Shown piece after piece: positions 28,276 through 34,581 of a DNA stretch of 34,581 bases; position 1 is the stretch's first letter, and every line of letters starts with the position of its first letter. The translations under genes and the position numbers were made by a program. The stretch lies in contig JAACPE010000009.1 of assembly GCA_009995595.1 (NCBI GenBank), positions 1 through 34,581 of the forward strand. The letters run 5' to 3'. Below the pieces are notes generated by a model. That model saw only the letters and a program-made list of their open reading frames with translations, made no database searches and was not told where the DNA came from. This DNA comes from Alphaproteobacteria bacterium. GTDB lineage: Bacteria > Pseudomonadota > Alphaproteobacteria > Micavibrionales > Micavibrionaceae.

Positions 28276-28920
28276 TTAATCGCGGCGAGAGGAGACTTTC
28301 CAGCTTTCAATCAAAACAATGCTCATGTCTTGCTCGACCTTGTGACGTCCGATTTGCACATCAATCAATAATTTACGGTTCACAATCGTGTCATCACTGC
28401 GCGATGAAAAGCTGAGGGTGATTGGCATACGCGCCTGCCAGCGATAGGCCCCTTCAAACGCAAATCCTTTTCCGACATAAGGGTTTTGATCAAAAAATAT
28501 CCCTGCGCGATAATTGCTTCGCGTTAGATTGTCCTTAAGCTGTATTGATTCAAGATAGCTTACGTATTCATCATATCCTTTTTCCGTGAAATATGGACGC
28601 ACCGCGCTCAGGACCTGGTCATAATCACGGCCTTCAAAGGTCAGTGTTTCAGAGATAATCGCCGTCAACCAGTCTTGTATCTGATTTGCGGTGCGATGAG
28701 GTTTTTCAAGTGGCGGCGTTTTTTCTTCTAAAGGGACAAGCGTGTTAACAGGCTTATTATTCATTGTCGCTTGAAATGGTGCAACCTGTTCATCGGCTGG
28801 TGGGATTTCAAGCTCAAGGATATAAGCATAGGCAAATATGCCAATAACAGCAAAAAACACCAACGGGAATAAAAGGCGTGTCAGGGTCTTCTCTACTGTA
28901 AATTTAGGTCTCTTCTGCAC
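28276..28920 (-). CDS. DotI/IcmL-like membrane protein
   Basis: This 214-residue protein has one N-terminal transmembrane helix (about 14-34), a Pro-rich linker (about 38-75) and a periplasmic domain. That domain follows the DotI/IcmL/TraM pattern: IQDWLTAIISETLTFEGRDY (about 80-99), YFTEKGYDEYVSYLESI (about 109-125), a central region with NPYVGKGFAFEGAYRWQARM and PITLSFSS, and a final strand with IESWKV. DotI/IcmL is an inner-membrane component of type IVB secretion or conjugation machines. No other dot/icm gene is in the window, so this is an orphan or has been put to another use. Start is probably GTG. It lies 10 bp after coq9, in the same transcript. Confidence 0.65.
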   Translation of the reverse strand: MQKRPKFTVEKTLTRLLFPLVFFAVIGIFAYAYILELEIPPADEQVAPFQATMNNKPVNTLVPLEEKTPPLEKPHRTANQIQDWLTAIISETLTFEGRDYDQVLSAVRPYFTEKGYDEYVSYLESIQLKDNLTRSNYRAGIFFDQNPYVGKGFAFEGAYRWQARMPITLSFSSRSDDTIVNRKLLIDVQIGRHKVEQDMSIVLIESWKVSSRRD

Positions 28921-28930
28921 GCGCTATCTC

Positions 28931-29560
28931 TTATTGTTTTTGTTGTTTCATGCGATTAACGCCTGATTGTACTTTGGATACGATCCCGCCCGTAATTTTC
29001 CCAAAGCGTAAAACATTATCAATGCGCCTGTTTAAAAACGCAAGCGTATCATCCATGTTATCCGATTTATCATTCAACCAATAAAGCATAGTCGATGTGA
29101 TAACACCGCTTAACAATCCGCGCTTGGAATATTTATTATAATCCGTTGCCGTATCGCCTGCCCATATCCAAATCATATCGGCAGTCCGCCAGATCAATTT
29201 TGCAGCGTCAATTTTTTTTAAAGGACGCGCCCAATATCCTGCCGAAGCCTGAACGCAATCCTTGTATGGTTCTAATGCGCGCAAACGCAGTTCAACCGCC
29301 TTGGCAACACGATCACGCACGCGCATTTCATCGGGATTAATATCCTTAAGCGCTGCCATCATTTGACGGTCCGCCCAATTGGCAAAATGAATCAACACAT
29401 CATTCAGCTTTTCAGGGAATACGGCGTCCGCCGTCTCTACCTTAAACCCGGCTTTAACGCTGGCCTCTTGGACGACTTGCCATGACCAACCATCAAAGGG
29501 TACGTCTTCCAAAGCCGCCATTAAAATCTTATCTTGGGTGTCGATAACCTCTTGTCTCAT
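28931..29560 (-). CDS. coq9: COQ9 family ubiquinone biosynthesis protein
   Basis: This 209-residue protein has the TetR-like fold of COQ9. Near the start is ILMAALEDVPFDGWSWQVVQ (about 12-31), with AGF (about 37-39) and FPEKLNDVLIHFANWADRQM (about 48-67) following. The lipid-binding C-terminal half contains AGYWARPLKKIDAAKLIWR (about 106-124), TADMIWIWAGDTATDYNKYS (about 125-144) and RRGLL-like KRGLLSGVI. COQ9 binds quinone intermediates and helps COQ7 hydroxylate them. It is divergent from an ABC1/COQ8-type kinase gene, a second ubiquinone factor, across 118 bp. Confidence 0.93.
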   Translation of the reverse strand: MRQEVIDTQDKILMAALEDVPFDGWSWQVVQEASVKAGFKVETADAVFPEKLNDVLIHFANWADRQMMAALKDINPDEMRVRDRVAKAVELRLRALEPYKDCVQASAGYWARPLKKIDAAKLIWRTADMIWIWAGDTATDYNKYSKRGLLSGVITSTMLYWLNDKSDNMDDTLAFLNRRIDNVLRFGKITGGIVSKVQSGVNRMKQQKQ

Positions 29561-29614
29561 GCCCTCTTTATGCCCGATATCGCCTTATTTGTATAGACCC
29601 ACAAACAACGGGGC

Positions 29615-29634
29615 GCATTAAGATTGTTTAATGC
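29615..29634. promoter_or_regulatory. Inverted repeat in the coq9/ABC1-kinase divergent spacer
   Basis: GCATTAA (29615-29621) and TTAATGC (29628-29634) form a perfect 7-bp dyad with a 6-base centre, midway between the two divergent genes. It could be an operator for a dimeric regulator controlling both. No regulator is identified. Confidence 0.35.
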
Positions 29635-29678
29635 AAAAACGCTAGCGCATAGACGTATTTTGCGCCATTCTATACCCC

Positions 29679-31019
29679 ATGAGCAACGAAGATGAACAAA
29701 GTTCAATAGGTGGACGTATCGCAAGATATGGGCGCGTTTCAACAACTATGGCTGGATTGGGTGCGCGCCTGATTGGTGAAAAATACCTTGGTATTGAAAT
29801 CAAACGCGAAGAGCACGCCGCCCAACTCACTCAGGCGCTCGGCAATCTCAAAGGCCCCCTTATGAAAGTCGGGCAGATTTTGTCCACAATCCCCGAGGCC
29901 CTACCTGCAGAATACGCCCAAACCTTTCAACAACTGCAATCGAACGCCCCGCCAATGGGCTGGCCGTTTGTCAAACGCCGTATGAAGGCCGAACTAGGCA
30001 ATGACTGGCAAGACCGCTTTGCCTCTTTTGACAAAGAAGCCGCCGCCGCCGCCTCCCTAGGGCAAGTGCACAAGGCCATCACATTGGACGGCAAAAATAT
30101 CGCCTGCAAACTGCAATATCCCGACATGCAAAGTGCTATTGAGGCCGACCTCAAACAACTTAAACTCATTTTCTCCATCTATGAACGCTACGACAAAGCG
30201 ATCAAAACAGGCGATGTCCACGCCGAGTTGGCAGAACGTCTAAAAGAAGAACTTGATTATAAATTAGAGGCCAAATATACCGCGCTTTATAAACACATGC
30301 TCCGTGATGAGAGCAACGTGCATGTTCCCGAAATCATAAACGATATCTCCACCAGCCGCTTAATCTGTTCCAGCTGGCTTGAGGGCAACAAAATCCTTGG
30401 TTATAAAGACGCCAGCCAAGAGGACCGAAACCAAATTGCGATGAACATGTTTCGCGCTTGGTATGTGCCATTTTATCATTACGGCATTATTCATGGCGAC
30501 CCGCATTTAGGCAATTATTCTGTGCGCCCTGATGACCTCTCCATCAACCTTCTTGATTTTGGGTGTGTGCGTATTTTCCCGCCTAAATTTGTGGGTGGCG
30601 TGATTGATCTATACCGCGCCCTCCAAGAAGACGATATCGAACGCGCTGTGCATGCCTATGAAACTTGGGGCTTTGAGGGGCTATCGACTGAACAGGTTGA
30701 AACCCTCAACATCTGGGCAAGATTCCTTTATGGCCCAATTTTGGAAGACAAAGTCCGCCCGATTGGGGAGGTCACAAACGGCGTATATGGCAGCGAAATT
30801 GCCGAAAAAGTGCACGAAAAACTCCGCCAAGTCGGCGGCGTCAAAATCCCCCGCGAATTCGTCTTCATGGATCGTGCGGCGCTGGGTTTAGGGTCAGTGT
30901 TCCTCCACCTAAAAGCCGAAATCAACTGGTACGAGAAATTCAACGAAATGATCGATGGGTTTGACGTAGCGAAGTTGGAACAGGCACAGAAAGAAGTACT
31001 GACTAAGTTTGAGGTTTAG
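29679..31019 (+). CDS. ABC1/COQ8/UbiB-type atypical kinase
   Basis: This 446-residue atypical kinase-like protein supports ubiquinone biosynthesis. Family motifs are KVGQILST (the KxGQ helix, about 62-69), the Ala-rich loop AAAAASLGQVHKA that replaces the P-loop (about 121-133), GIIHGDPHLGNYSV (about 265-278) and LLDFGCVR (about 287-294). The C-terminus lacks the two transmembrane helices typical of UbiB of E. coli, so it is closer to the shorter AarF/COQ8 form. The pairing with divergent coq9 fits a quinone role. Start is the ATG giving MSNEDEQ. The stop at 31017-31019 is directly followed by the next coding region. Confidence 0.93.
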   Translation: MSNEDEQSSIGGRIARYGRVSTTMAGLGARLIGEKYLGIEIKREEHAAQLTQALGNLKGPLMKVGQILSTIPEALPAEYAQTFQQLQSNAPPMGWPFVKRRMKAELGNDWQDRFASFDKEAAAAASLGQVHKAITLDGKNIACKLQYPDMQSAIEADLKQLKLIFSIYERYDKAIKTGDVHAELAERLKEELDYKLEAKYTALYKHMLRDESNVHVPEIINDISTSRLICSSWLEGNKILGYKDASQEDRNQIAMNMFRAWYVPFYHYGIIHGDPHLGNYSVRPDDLSINLLDFGCVRIFPPKFVGGVIDLYRALQEDDIERAVHAYETWGFEGLSTEQVETLNIWARFLYGPILEDKVRPIGEVTNGVYGSEIAEKVHEKLRQVGGVKIPREFVFMDRAALGLGSVFLHLKAEINWYEKFNEMIDGFDVAKLEQAQKEVLTKFEV

Positions 31020-32042
31020 GTGATTAAGCAAAAAGAGATTGAAGATTTAGTTAAATTAAAAGGTAATACCCTTTTCCGCAGAGAAGGCCAAGAGCTTGAG
31101 TTTAAAGAACAATTCAGTACATCGGCACTAGCTGACTATTTTAGAGATTTTGCCGCATTTGCTAATAACAGAGGTGGATATCTAATTCTTGGTATTAAAG
31201 ACACTCCACGCATAATATCTGGGTTATCACCAAAATCTATTGAACAATTTGAGACTATAGATTCTGAAAAAATTACAGGATACCTTTTAGATATTTTTTC
31301 ATCGGATATTGAATGGGAGCAACAGCTAATTAATATAGATGGTAAAAAGCTAGGGGTGTTCAGAATTAAAGAAGCCGCCACCAAGCCAGTAATTGCCAAA
31401 AAAGATGAAGGTAGAAACCAAATTATTAAAAATGGTGAAATATACTACAGATATGGTGGAAGAACACAAAAAATACAATCAGCAGAGCTAGAAAACATCA
31501 TTAACAAAAGAATAGATCAAAACAATAAGCAGTGGCTCGATCTAATGTCAAAAATAGGTCGAGCTGGACCAGAAAATGCCGCAATTTTAGACACTGAAAA
31601 AGCTCTAATAGAAAAAAATAATAATAGAATATTGGTTGTCGATGAAAATTTAGCAAATAAAATAAAATTTATAAAAGAAGGTCAATTTGATGAAAAGACA
31701 GGCAAGACAACACTCAAACTTGTAGGCGATATCAGACCAGTTGGATCTGTGGAAGTCGTTAAAAAAGTTAAAGAAAATCTCACAAAGGCTTATCCATATT
31801 CAGCAAAGGAATTAGTGAAAAAAGTTCAAAATAAAGAGCCCTCATCTAAGCAAGGGGATATTTGGAAAATTATCTCTGAAAATGATATGAAAAAAAATCT
31901 CGATTATTCAGCATTTGTTTTTAGAAATAAAAGCCAAGAGGATCAATATCTTAATAAGGGTATTTTATCTAAAAATGTCCCTAGTATTTATAATGACAAA
32001 GCAGTTAACTTTATTTTAAAGATACTAGAAAGGAATCAATAA
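31020..32042 (+). CDS. Schlafen AlbA_2-domain protein
   Basis: This 340-residue protein has an N-terminal AlbA_2/Schlafen-type domain (about 20-165): EGQELEFKEQFSTSALADYF, then FAAFANNRGGYLILGIKDT (FAN..GG..LiGI pattern), KSIEQFETIDSE, and the later IIKNGEIYYRYGGRTQ. The C-terminal half is Lys/Asn-rich and may hold a winged-helix-like region (SAKELVKKVQNKEPSSKQGDIW). Such proteins bind nucleic acids and often occur in defence or mobile contexts; nuclease activity cannot be claimed. Start is GTG, placed directly after the ABC1-kinase stop with GAGG upstream. It is markedly more AT-rich than upstream core genes, which suggests transfer. Confidence 0.8.
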   Translation: MIKQKEIEDLVKLKGNTLFRREGQELEFKEQFSTSALADYFRDFAAFANNRGGYLILGIKDTPRIISGLSPKSIEQFETIDSEKITGYLLDIFSSDIEWEQQLINIDGKKLGVFRIKEAATKPVIAKKDEGRNQIIKNGEIYYRYGGRTQKIQSAELENIINKRIDQNNKQWLDLMSKIGRAGPENAAILDTEKALIEKNNNRILVVDENLANKIKFIKEGQFDEKTGKTTLKLVGDIRPVGSVEVVKKVKENLTKAYPYSAKELVKKVQNKEPSSKQGDIWKIISENDMKKNLDYSAFVFRNKSQEDQYLNKGILSKNVPSIYNDKAVNFILKILERNQ

Positions 32043-32094
32043 ATGAGGCACCCATAGAATCCGAGTGTTTCATACCCTTATGCCTACATCTTAA

Positions 32095-32385
32095 TTGAAT
32101 CAATCTCAAAAATCAGATAATTTATTATATGAGCAAGCCATTTCATTACGGTCTATTACTTTTTTTGGCGCTCTTGGACTATATTTTATTTTTTTAATAA
32201 TTGATGCCATTCTTACAGGCATTTTTATCCCTAAAAGCCCTCAATACCCTCTCTTGAGAGAAGAAAAACCTATTCTTTTTTGGATCGCCATGATTGGCTT
32301 GGGCTATGTAAGTTTTTTACTTATGCGCCTTTGTTTAATAATGTTTAAAGAGGGGCCAGTTAATACTAAAGATAAAAAAGAGTAA
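32095..32385 (+). CDS. Small two-helix membrane protein, unknown
   Basis: This 96-residue protein has two hydrophobic helices (about 21-45 and 62-86) separated by a short Pro/Arg/Glu loop, and a polar KDTKDKKE-like tail. I do not recognise it. The first usable start is TTG at 32095, immediately after an in-frame stop, and no good ribosome-binding site is seen. It is AT-rich like the Schlafen-type gene 52 bp upstream and probably arrived with it. Its stop codon lies exactly at the switch to GC-rich DNA. Confidence 0.5.
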   Translation: MNQSQKSDNLLYEQAISLRSITFFGALGLYFIFLIIDAILTGIFIPKSPQYPLLREEKPILFWIAMIGLGYVSFLLMRLCLIMFKEGPVNTKDKKE

Positions 32386-32488
32386 ATGGTGCACCTCAGC
32401 GGAGAAACTTCGAACACGTTGTTCGAAGCCCTTGAGGAGTGGGAACGCCATCTCGCACAACTAGACCGCGAAGGTCCTAGGTGCGACG
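32386..32488 (+). other. oriT-like region with two hairpins before mobC
   Basis: This GC-rich stretch holds a perfect 9-bp inverted repeat, CTTCGAACA/TGTTCGAAG (32408-32416 with 32420-32428, loop CGT). A longer bulged stem follows: TCGCAC (32453-32458) with GTGCGA (32481-32486), enclosing CTAG/CTAG and ACC/GGT around GCGAA. Inverted repeats next to mobC and a relaxase gene are the usual layout of an origin of transfer. No nic consensus is identified. A 40-codon frame (32386-32508) runs through the hairpins and is probably incidental. Confidence 0.45.
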
Positions 32489-32923
32489 ATGAGCACTTTA
32501 GACCATAACTTCAATGATATAGCGGCGCGCACCGCCAAAGCTGAGGCGCAAGCGCCGAAGTATCCGCCGCCGTTTTCGATCCGTTTGACGTTCGAAGAAC
32601 GCGCACGGCTTGATGCAGATCGCGGGCGTGTGTCCCTTGCCGCCCATATTCGGGAGCGTTTGTTCGGTGACGATGCTGCGCCGCGCAAGAAGCCAGGGAA
32701 CAGCCCGATCAAGGATGCGGAAGCCCTGGGGCGTGTTCTGGGGGCCTTGGGCGGATCGCGCCTATCTTCGAACCTGAACCAGCTGGCCAAGGCCGTGAAC
32801 ACGGGCTCGTTGCCTGTCACGCCAGAAACTGAGGCTGATCTGGCCGCTGCCTGCGAAGAAGTCAGGTCGCTGCGTGCTGATCTCTTACGCGCGCTCGGCA
32901 AAGCCCCAGGAGCCTCGCCATGA
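32489..32923 (+). CDS. MobC-type relaxosome accessory protein
   Basis: This 144-residue protein has a ribbon-helix-helix-like stretch at about 30-60 (FSIRLTFEERARLDADRG then SLAAHIRERLFG). A helical region follows (RLSSNLNQLAKAVNTGSLPV, about 88-110) that matches the MobC pattern of mobilizable plasmids and elements. MobC proteins bind oriT and help the relaxase open the strands. Its end overlaps the relaxase start by 4 bases (ATGA). The ATG lies 2 bases after a strong hairpin and lacks a visible ribosome-binding site, so expression may be autoregulated. It is GC-rich, unlike the DNA to its left. Confidence 0.82.
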   Translation: MSTLDHNFNDIAARTAKAEAQAPKYPPPFSIRLTFEERARLDADRGRVSLAAHIRERLFGDDAAPRKKPGNSPIKDAEALGRVLGALGGSRLSSNLNQLAKAVNTGSLPVTPETEADLAAACEEVRSLRADLLRALGKAPGASP

Positions 32924-34206
32924 TCCTAAAGGCCAAAGAGCGCGGTGATGGTGGGCAGCTGGCGCGGTATCTTCTGGCCATGCGGGACAATGAGCATGTC
33001 GAGCTGGTTGAGGTCGCAGGCTTTGTCAGTGATGATCTGCTTGACGCTTTGCATGAAGCCGATGCCATCGCGAGAGGCACGCGCTGCAAGAACTATCTGT
33101 TCTCTATGAGCCTCAATCCGCCTGAAGGCGCTTATGTTGAAACCGAAGTCTTCGAGAAAACGGCTGATCTGATTGGGAAGAAGCTTGGTTTAGAGAACCA
33201 ACCGCTCGCCATCGTGTTTCATGAGAAAGATGGCAGACGCCATGCCCATGTCGTGTGGTCGCGTATCGACACAGAGAAGATGCGCGCCATCAACCTGCCG
33301 CACTACAAGACCAAGCTGCGCGATGTCTCGCGCGCGCTCTATCTTGAGCATGGCTGGGACATGCCGCGCGGCCTTCAGGATCGCTCCTTGCGCGATCCGC
33401 TGAACTTCAGCCGCGAAGAATGGCAGCAGGCGAGGCGCGCTGGCGTTGATCCGCGCGAGATCAAGGCCGCGCTTCAAGATGCCTGGAAGCACTCTGACAA
33501 TCGAACCTCGTTTGAAGCTGCGCTCAAAGAACGGGGCTTCTGGCTGGCCAAGGGGGATCGACGGGGATTTGTCGCGCTTGATTATCGCGGCGAGGTCTAT
33601 TCGCTCTCTCGCTACGTCGGGGTGAAGACCAAAGAGATGGAAGCCCGTCTTGGAGAGAGTGATCGCCTGCCATCCGCGAGCGAGATCAAGGCAACCATCG
33701 CGCAAGGCATGACGCGCAAGGTGCATGAGTTCATCAAAGAGGCGCACAGTCAGACAAGGCAGCGCCTTGCCATGCTGGAGTTTCGCAAGGGAGAAATGAT
33801 AGCGCGCCATCAGGATGAGCGCGCGACAATCACGGCGCAACATCAGAAACGATGGCAGGCGGACACCATGGAACGGGCTGCACGTCTGCCGCGTGGCTTC
33901 TCTGGGATATGGCATCGCCTGACAGGTCAGTATGCCAAGATCAAAGCGCAGAACGAGAAAGAAGCGCTGATCGCGTGGCAGCGTGACCGCGCAGAAAAAG
34001 ATGCCGTCATCTTCAAGCAGATCGAAGAGCGTGCGGCCTTGCAGCGCGATATCAAGCGCCAGCGTTCAATCTCCAGCCAAGAGCTGATGCAGCTGCGCAA
34101 GGATGTCGCGAACTATCGCGATATCGACCGCCCCGATCCTGAGCGGGATCGCATTGAGGAGCATCGTCGCGCGCGTCAGAGAACGCGCCACCCGTCTGGG
34201 CCTTAG
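32920..34206 (+). CDS. Relaxase / mobilization nuclease (MobA/VirD2-like)
   Basis: This 428-residue protein has a relaxase domain over about 1-150: the conserved start MILKAKERGDGGQLARYLL with a candidate catalytic tyrosine at about 17, NYLFSMSLNPPEG (about 59-71), and the metal-binding motif HEKDGRRHAHVVWSRID (about 103-119, HxH). The C-terminal part is a long, charged helical region (about 260-410). Relaxases nick oriT and lead the strand into a recipient cell. AGGAG stands 7 bases before the ATG. Found with mobC and an oriT-like region, it marks a mobilizable plasmid or integrated element. Similar proteins are common on alphaproteobacterial plasmids. Confidence 0.88.
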   Translation: MILKAKERGDGGQLARYLLAMRDNEHVELVEVAGFVSDDLLDALHEADAIARGTRCKNYLFSMSLNPPEGAYVETEVFEKTADLIGKKLGLENQPLAIVFHEKDGRRHAHVVWSRIDTEKMRAINLPHYKTKLRDVSRALYLEHGWDMPRGLQDRSLRDPLNFSREEWQQARRAGVDPREIKAALQDAWKHSDNRTSFEAALKERGFWLAKGDRRGFVALDYRGEVYSLSRYVGVKTKEMEARLGESDRLPSASEIKATIAQGMTRKVHEFIKEAHSQTRQRLAMLEFRKGEMIARHQDERATITAQHQKRWQADTMERAARLPRGFSGIWHRLTGQYAKIKAQNEKEALIAWQRDRAEKDAVIFKQIEERAALQRDIKRQRSISSQELMQLRKDVANYRDIDRPDPERDRIEEHRRARQRTRHPSGP

Positions 34207-34224
34207 GCTAGGCCGAAGGATGAA

Positions 34225-34242
34225 GGGGCGCTTATGCGCCCC
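34225..34242. terminator. Hairpin between convergent relaxase and small-protein genes
   Basis: GGGGCGC (34225-34231) and GCGCCCC (34236-34242) form a perfect 7-bp GC stem with loop TTAT. The loop contains the stop codon of the minus-strand gene. There is no T-run on either side, so it may act as a transcript-stabilising or weak bidirectional terminating structure. Confidence 0.45.
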
Positions 34243-34465
34243 CCTCGCTTTCTGCTTCAGGGGCATCTTCCAGCGGAAGCCGCAGGACGATGCGCCCATT
34301 GATCGGACAAGTCTCTAGCTGGAGCGTGTAGCCTTTGCCGTCTTTATGCGGCCAGGCTGCGCCGACCTTGTTCCAGTAGGATTTCTCGCCCTTCTCGGTA
34401 ACGTGCCAGGCCAGAAATTGCGGGGCGTTTTGTGCTTGGGTGTTGGTGTTCTTTTCGCGTGCCAT
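34232..34465 (-). CDS. Small conserved protein of alphaproteobacterial mobile elements
   Basis: This is a 77-residue soluble protein. The core, AWHVTEKGEKSYWNKVGAAW followed by PHKDGKGYTLQLETCPINGR and IVLRLP, is a pattern I associate with short hypothetical proteins carried by alphaproteobacterial plasmids and integrative elements. Function is unknown. GGAGAT stands 7 bases before the ATG, so the start is well supported. It converges on the relaxase gene, and the two share a small hairpin at their ends. Confidence 0.75.
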   Translation of the reverse strand: MAREKNTNTQAQNAPQFLAWHVTEKGEKSYWNKVGAAWPHKDGKGYTLQLETCPINGRIVLRLPLEDAPEAESEGGA

Positions 34466-34581
34466 GATGTCATCTCCTTGGTTTGGGTTGGCTTGCTAAC
34501 GCCTTCCCGATAGGCCGAAGGCAAAGGCTCGCAGGTCATGGTCAACACGGCTGTTGCAGGCAGGTGGTGCGGGCAGGCCAT
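34466..34581. other. GC-rich spacer at right edge
   Basis: No gene is supported here. The stretch contains an imperfect dyad GCCTTC/GAAGGC (34501-34506 with 34517-34522) and a CCTGC-rich stretch at 34550-34580 (minus strand). It presumably carries the promoter of the minus-strand gene at 34465. The element continues past the window edge. Confidence 0.4.

Noticed and set aside
32386-32508. 40-codon frame starting with ATG directly after the membrane-protein stop
   Set aside because: It reads like plausible protein (MVHLSGETSN...), but it runs through two inverted repeats and overlaps mobC. No ribosome-binding site is seen. It could be a gene remnant at the element edge; the evidence is too weak to call.
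32461-33915. Long minus-strand frames 32461-32901 and 33190-33915
   Set aside because: They are antisense to mobC and the relaxase. GC-rich coding DNA commonly leaves long open antisense frames, and the products (Arg/Ser/Ala-rich) match nothing.
34315-34581. Minus-strand frame reaching the right edge
   Set aside because: It overlaps the well-supported small gene at 34232-34465 in another frame, and its composition (Pro/Thr/Arg-rich) looks non-coding.

Overview
The window reads as a chromosomal segment of an alphaproteobacterium of moderate-to-low GC. The evidence is the linked hemC-hemD-mic60-hemY block, a GapR (DUF2312) homologue, a DUF1489 protein, a COQ9 homologue, a CtrA-type TTAA-N7-TTAAC site, and a 16S-Ile-Ala-23S rRNA operon of about 1.48 kb 16S. 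The lineage below class level is not fixed by what I can read. A Micavibrio-like or Rhodospirillales-like relative is a guess.

Region 1 (1-4712) holds an rRNA operon on the minus strand: the 5' part of 23S (running off the left edge), tRNA-Ala(TGC), tRNA-Ile(GAT), complete 16S, and a leader of about 435 nt. A good promoter (TTGACG-N17-TATGTT) lies at 4350-4378. Upstream of it are an insulating terminator and three T-tracts phased at the helical repeat. The leader carries an unusual run of small perfect hairpins, most centred on ATAAAT, plus half of a probable 16S processing stem.

Region 2 (4713-14262) starts with a membrane di-iron hydroxylase and a DUF1489 protein, then a surface-polysaccharide cluster. 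A periplasmic/outer-membrane export protein with six SLBB repeats and a GT2 glycosyltransferase are on the plus strand. They face a minus-strand operon of O-antigen polymerase/ligase-like protein, GT4, Wzz-like chain-length protein and GT2. The two GT2 genes overlap tail to tail by 116 bp. A small exported Ser/Asn/Gly-rich protein closes the region.

Region 3 (14391-21178) has an orphan protein behind a CtrA-like box, a rhomboid protease, and the minus-strand hemC-hemD-mic60-hemY operon (tetrapyrrole synthesis plus membrane-shaping). The Mic60 homologue has an N-terminal helix-turn-helix-like domain.

Region 4 (21235-31019) has tsaD-gpsA-unknown-EVE-EamA-EamA in one direction, a small glycine-zipper lipoprotein with its own promoter and terminator, an unknown helical protein, gapR, a DotI/IcmL-like membrane protein, coq9, and a divergent ABC1/COQ8-type kinase (ubiquinone pair with coq9).

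Region 5 (31020-34581) is accessory. An AT-rich pair (Schlafen AlbA_2-domain protein and a two-helix membrane protein) follows the ABC1 kinase gene without spacing. At 32386 base composition switches sharply to GC-rich DNA carrying oriT-like hairpins, MobC, a relaxase and a plasmid-type small protein. This looks like the edge of an integrated mobilizable element, unless it is an assembly join.

No CRISPR array, insertion sequence or tRNA-linked att site was seen.
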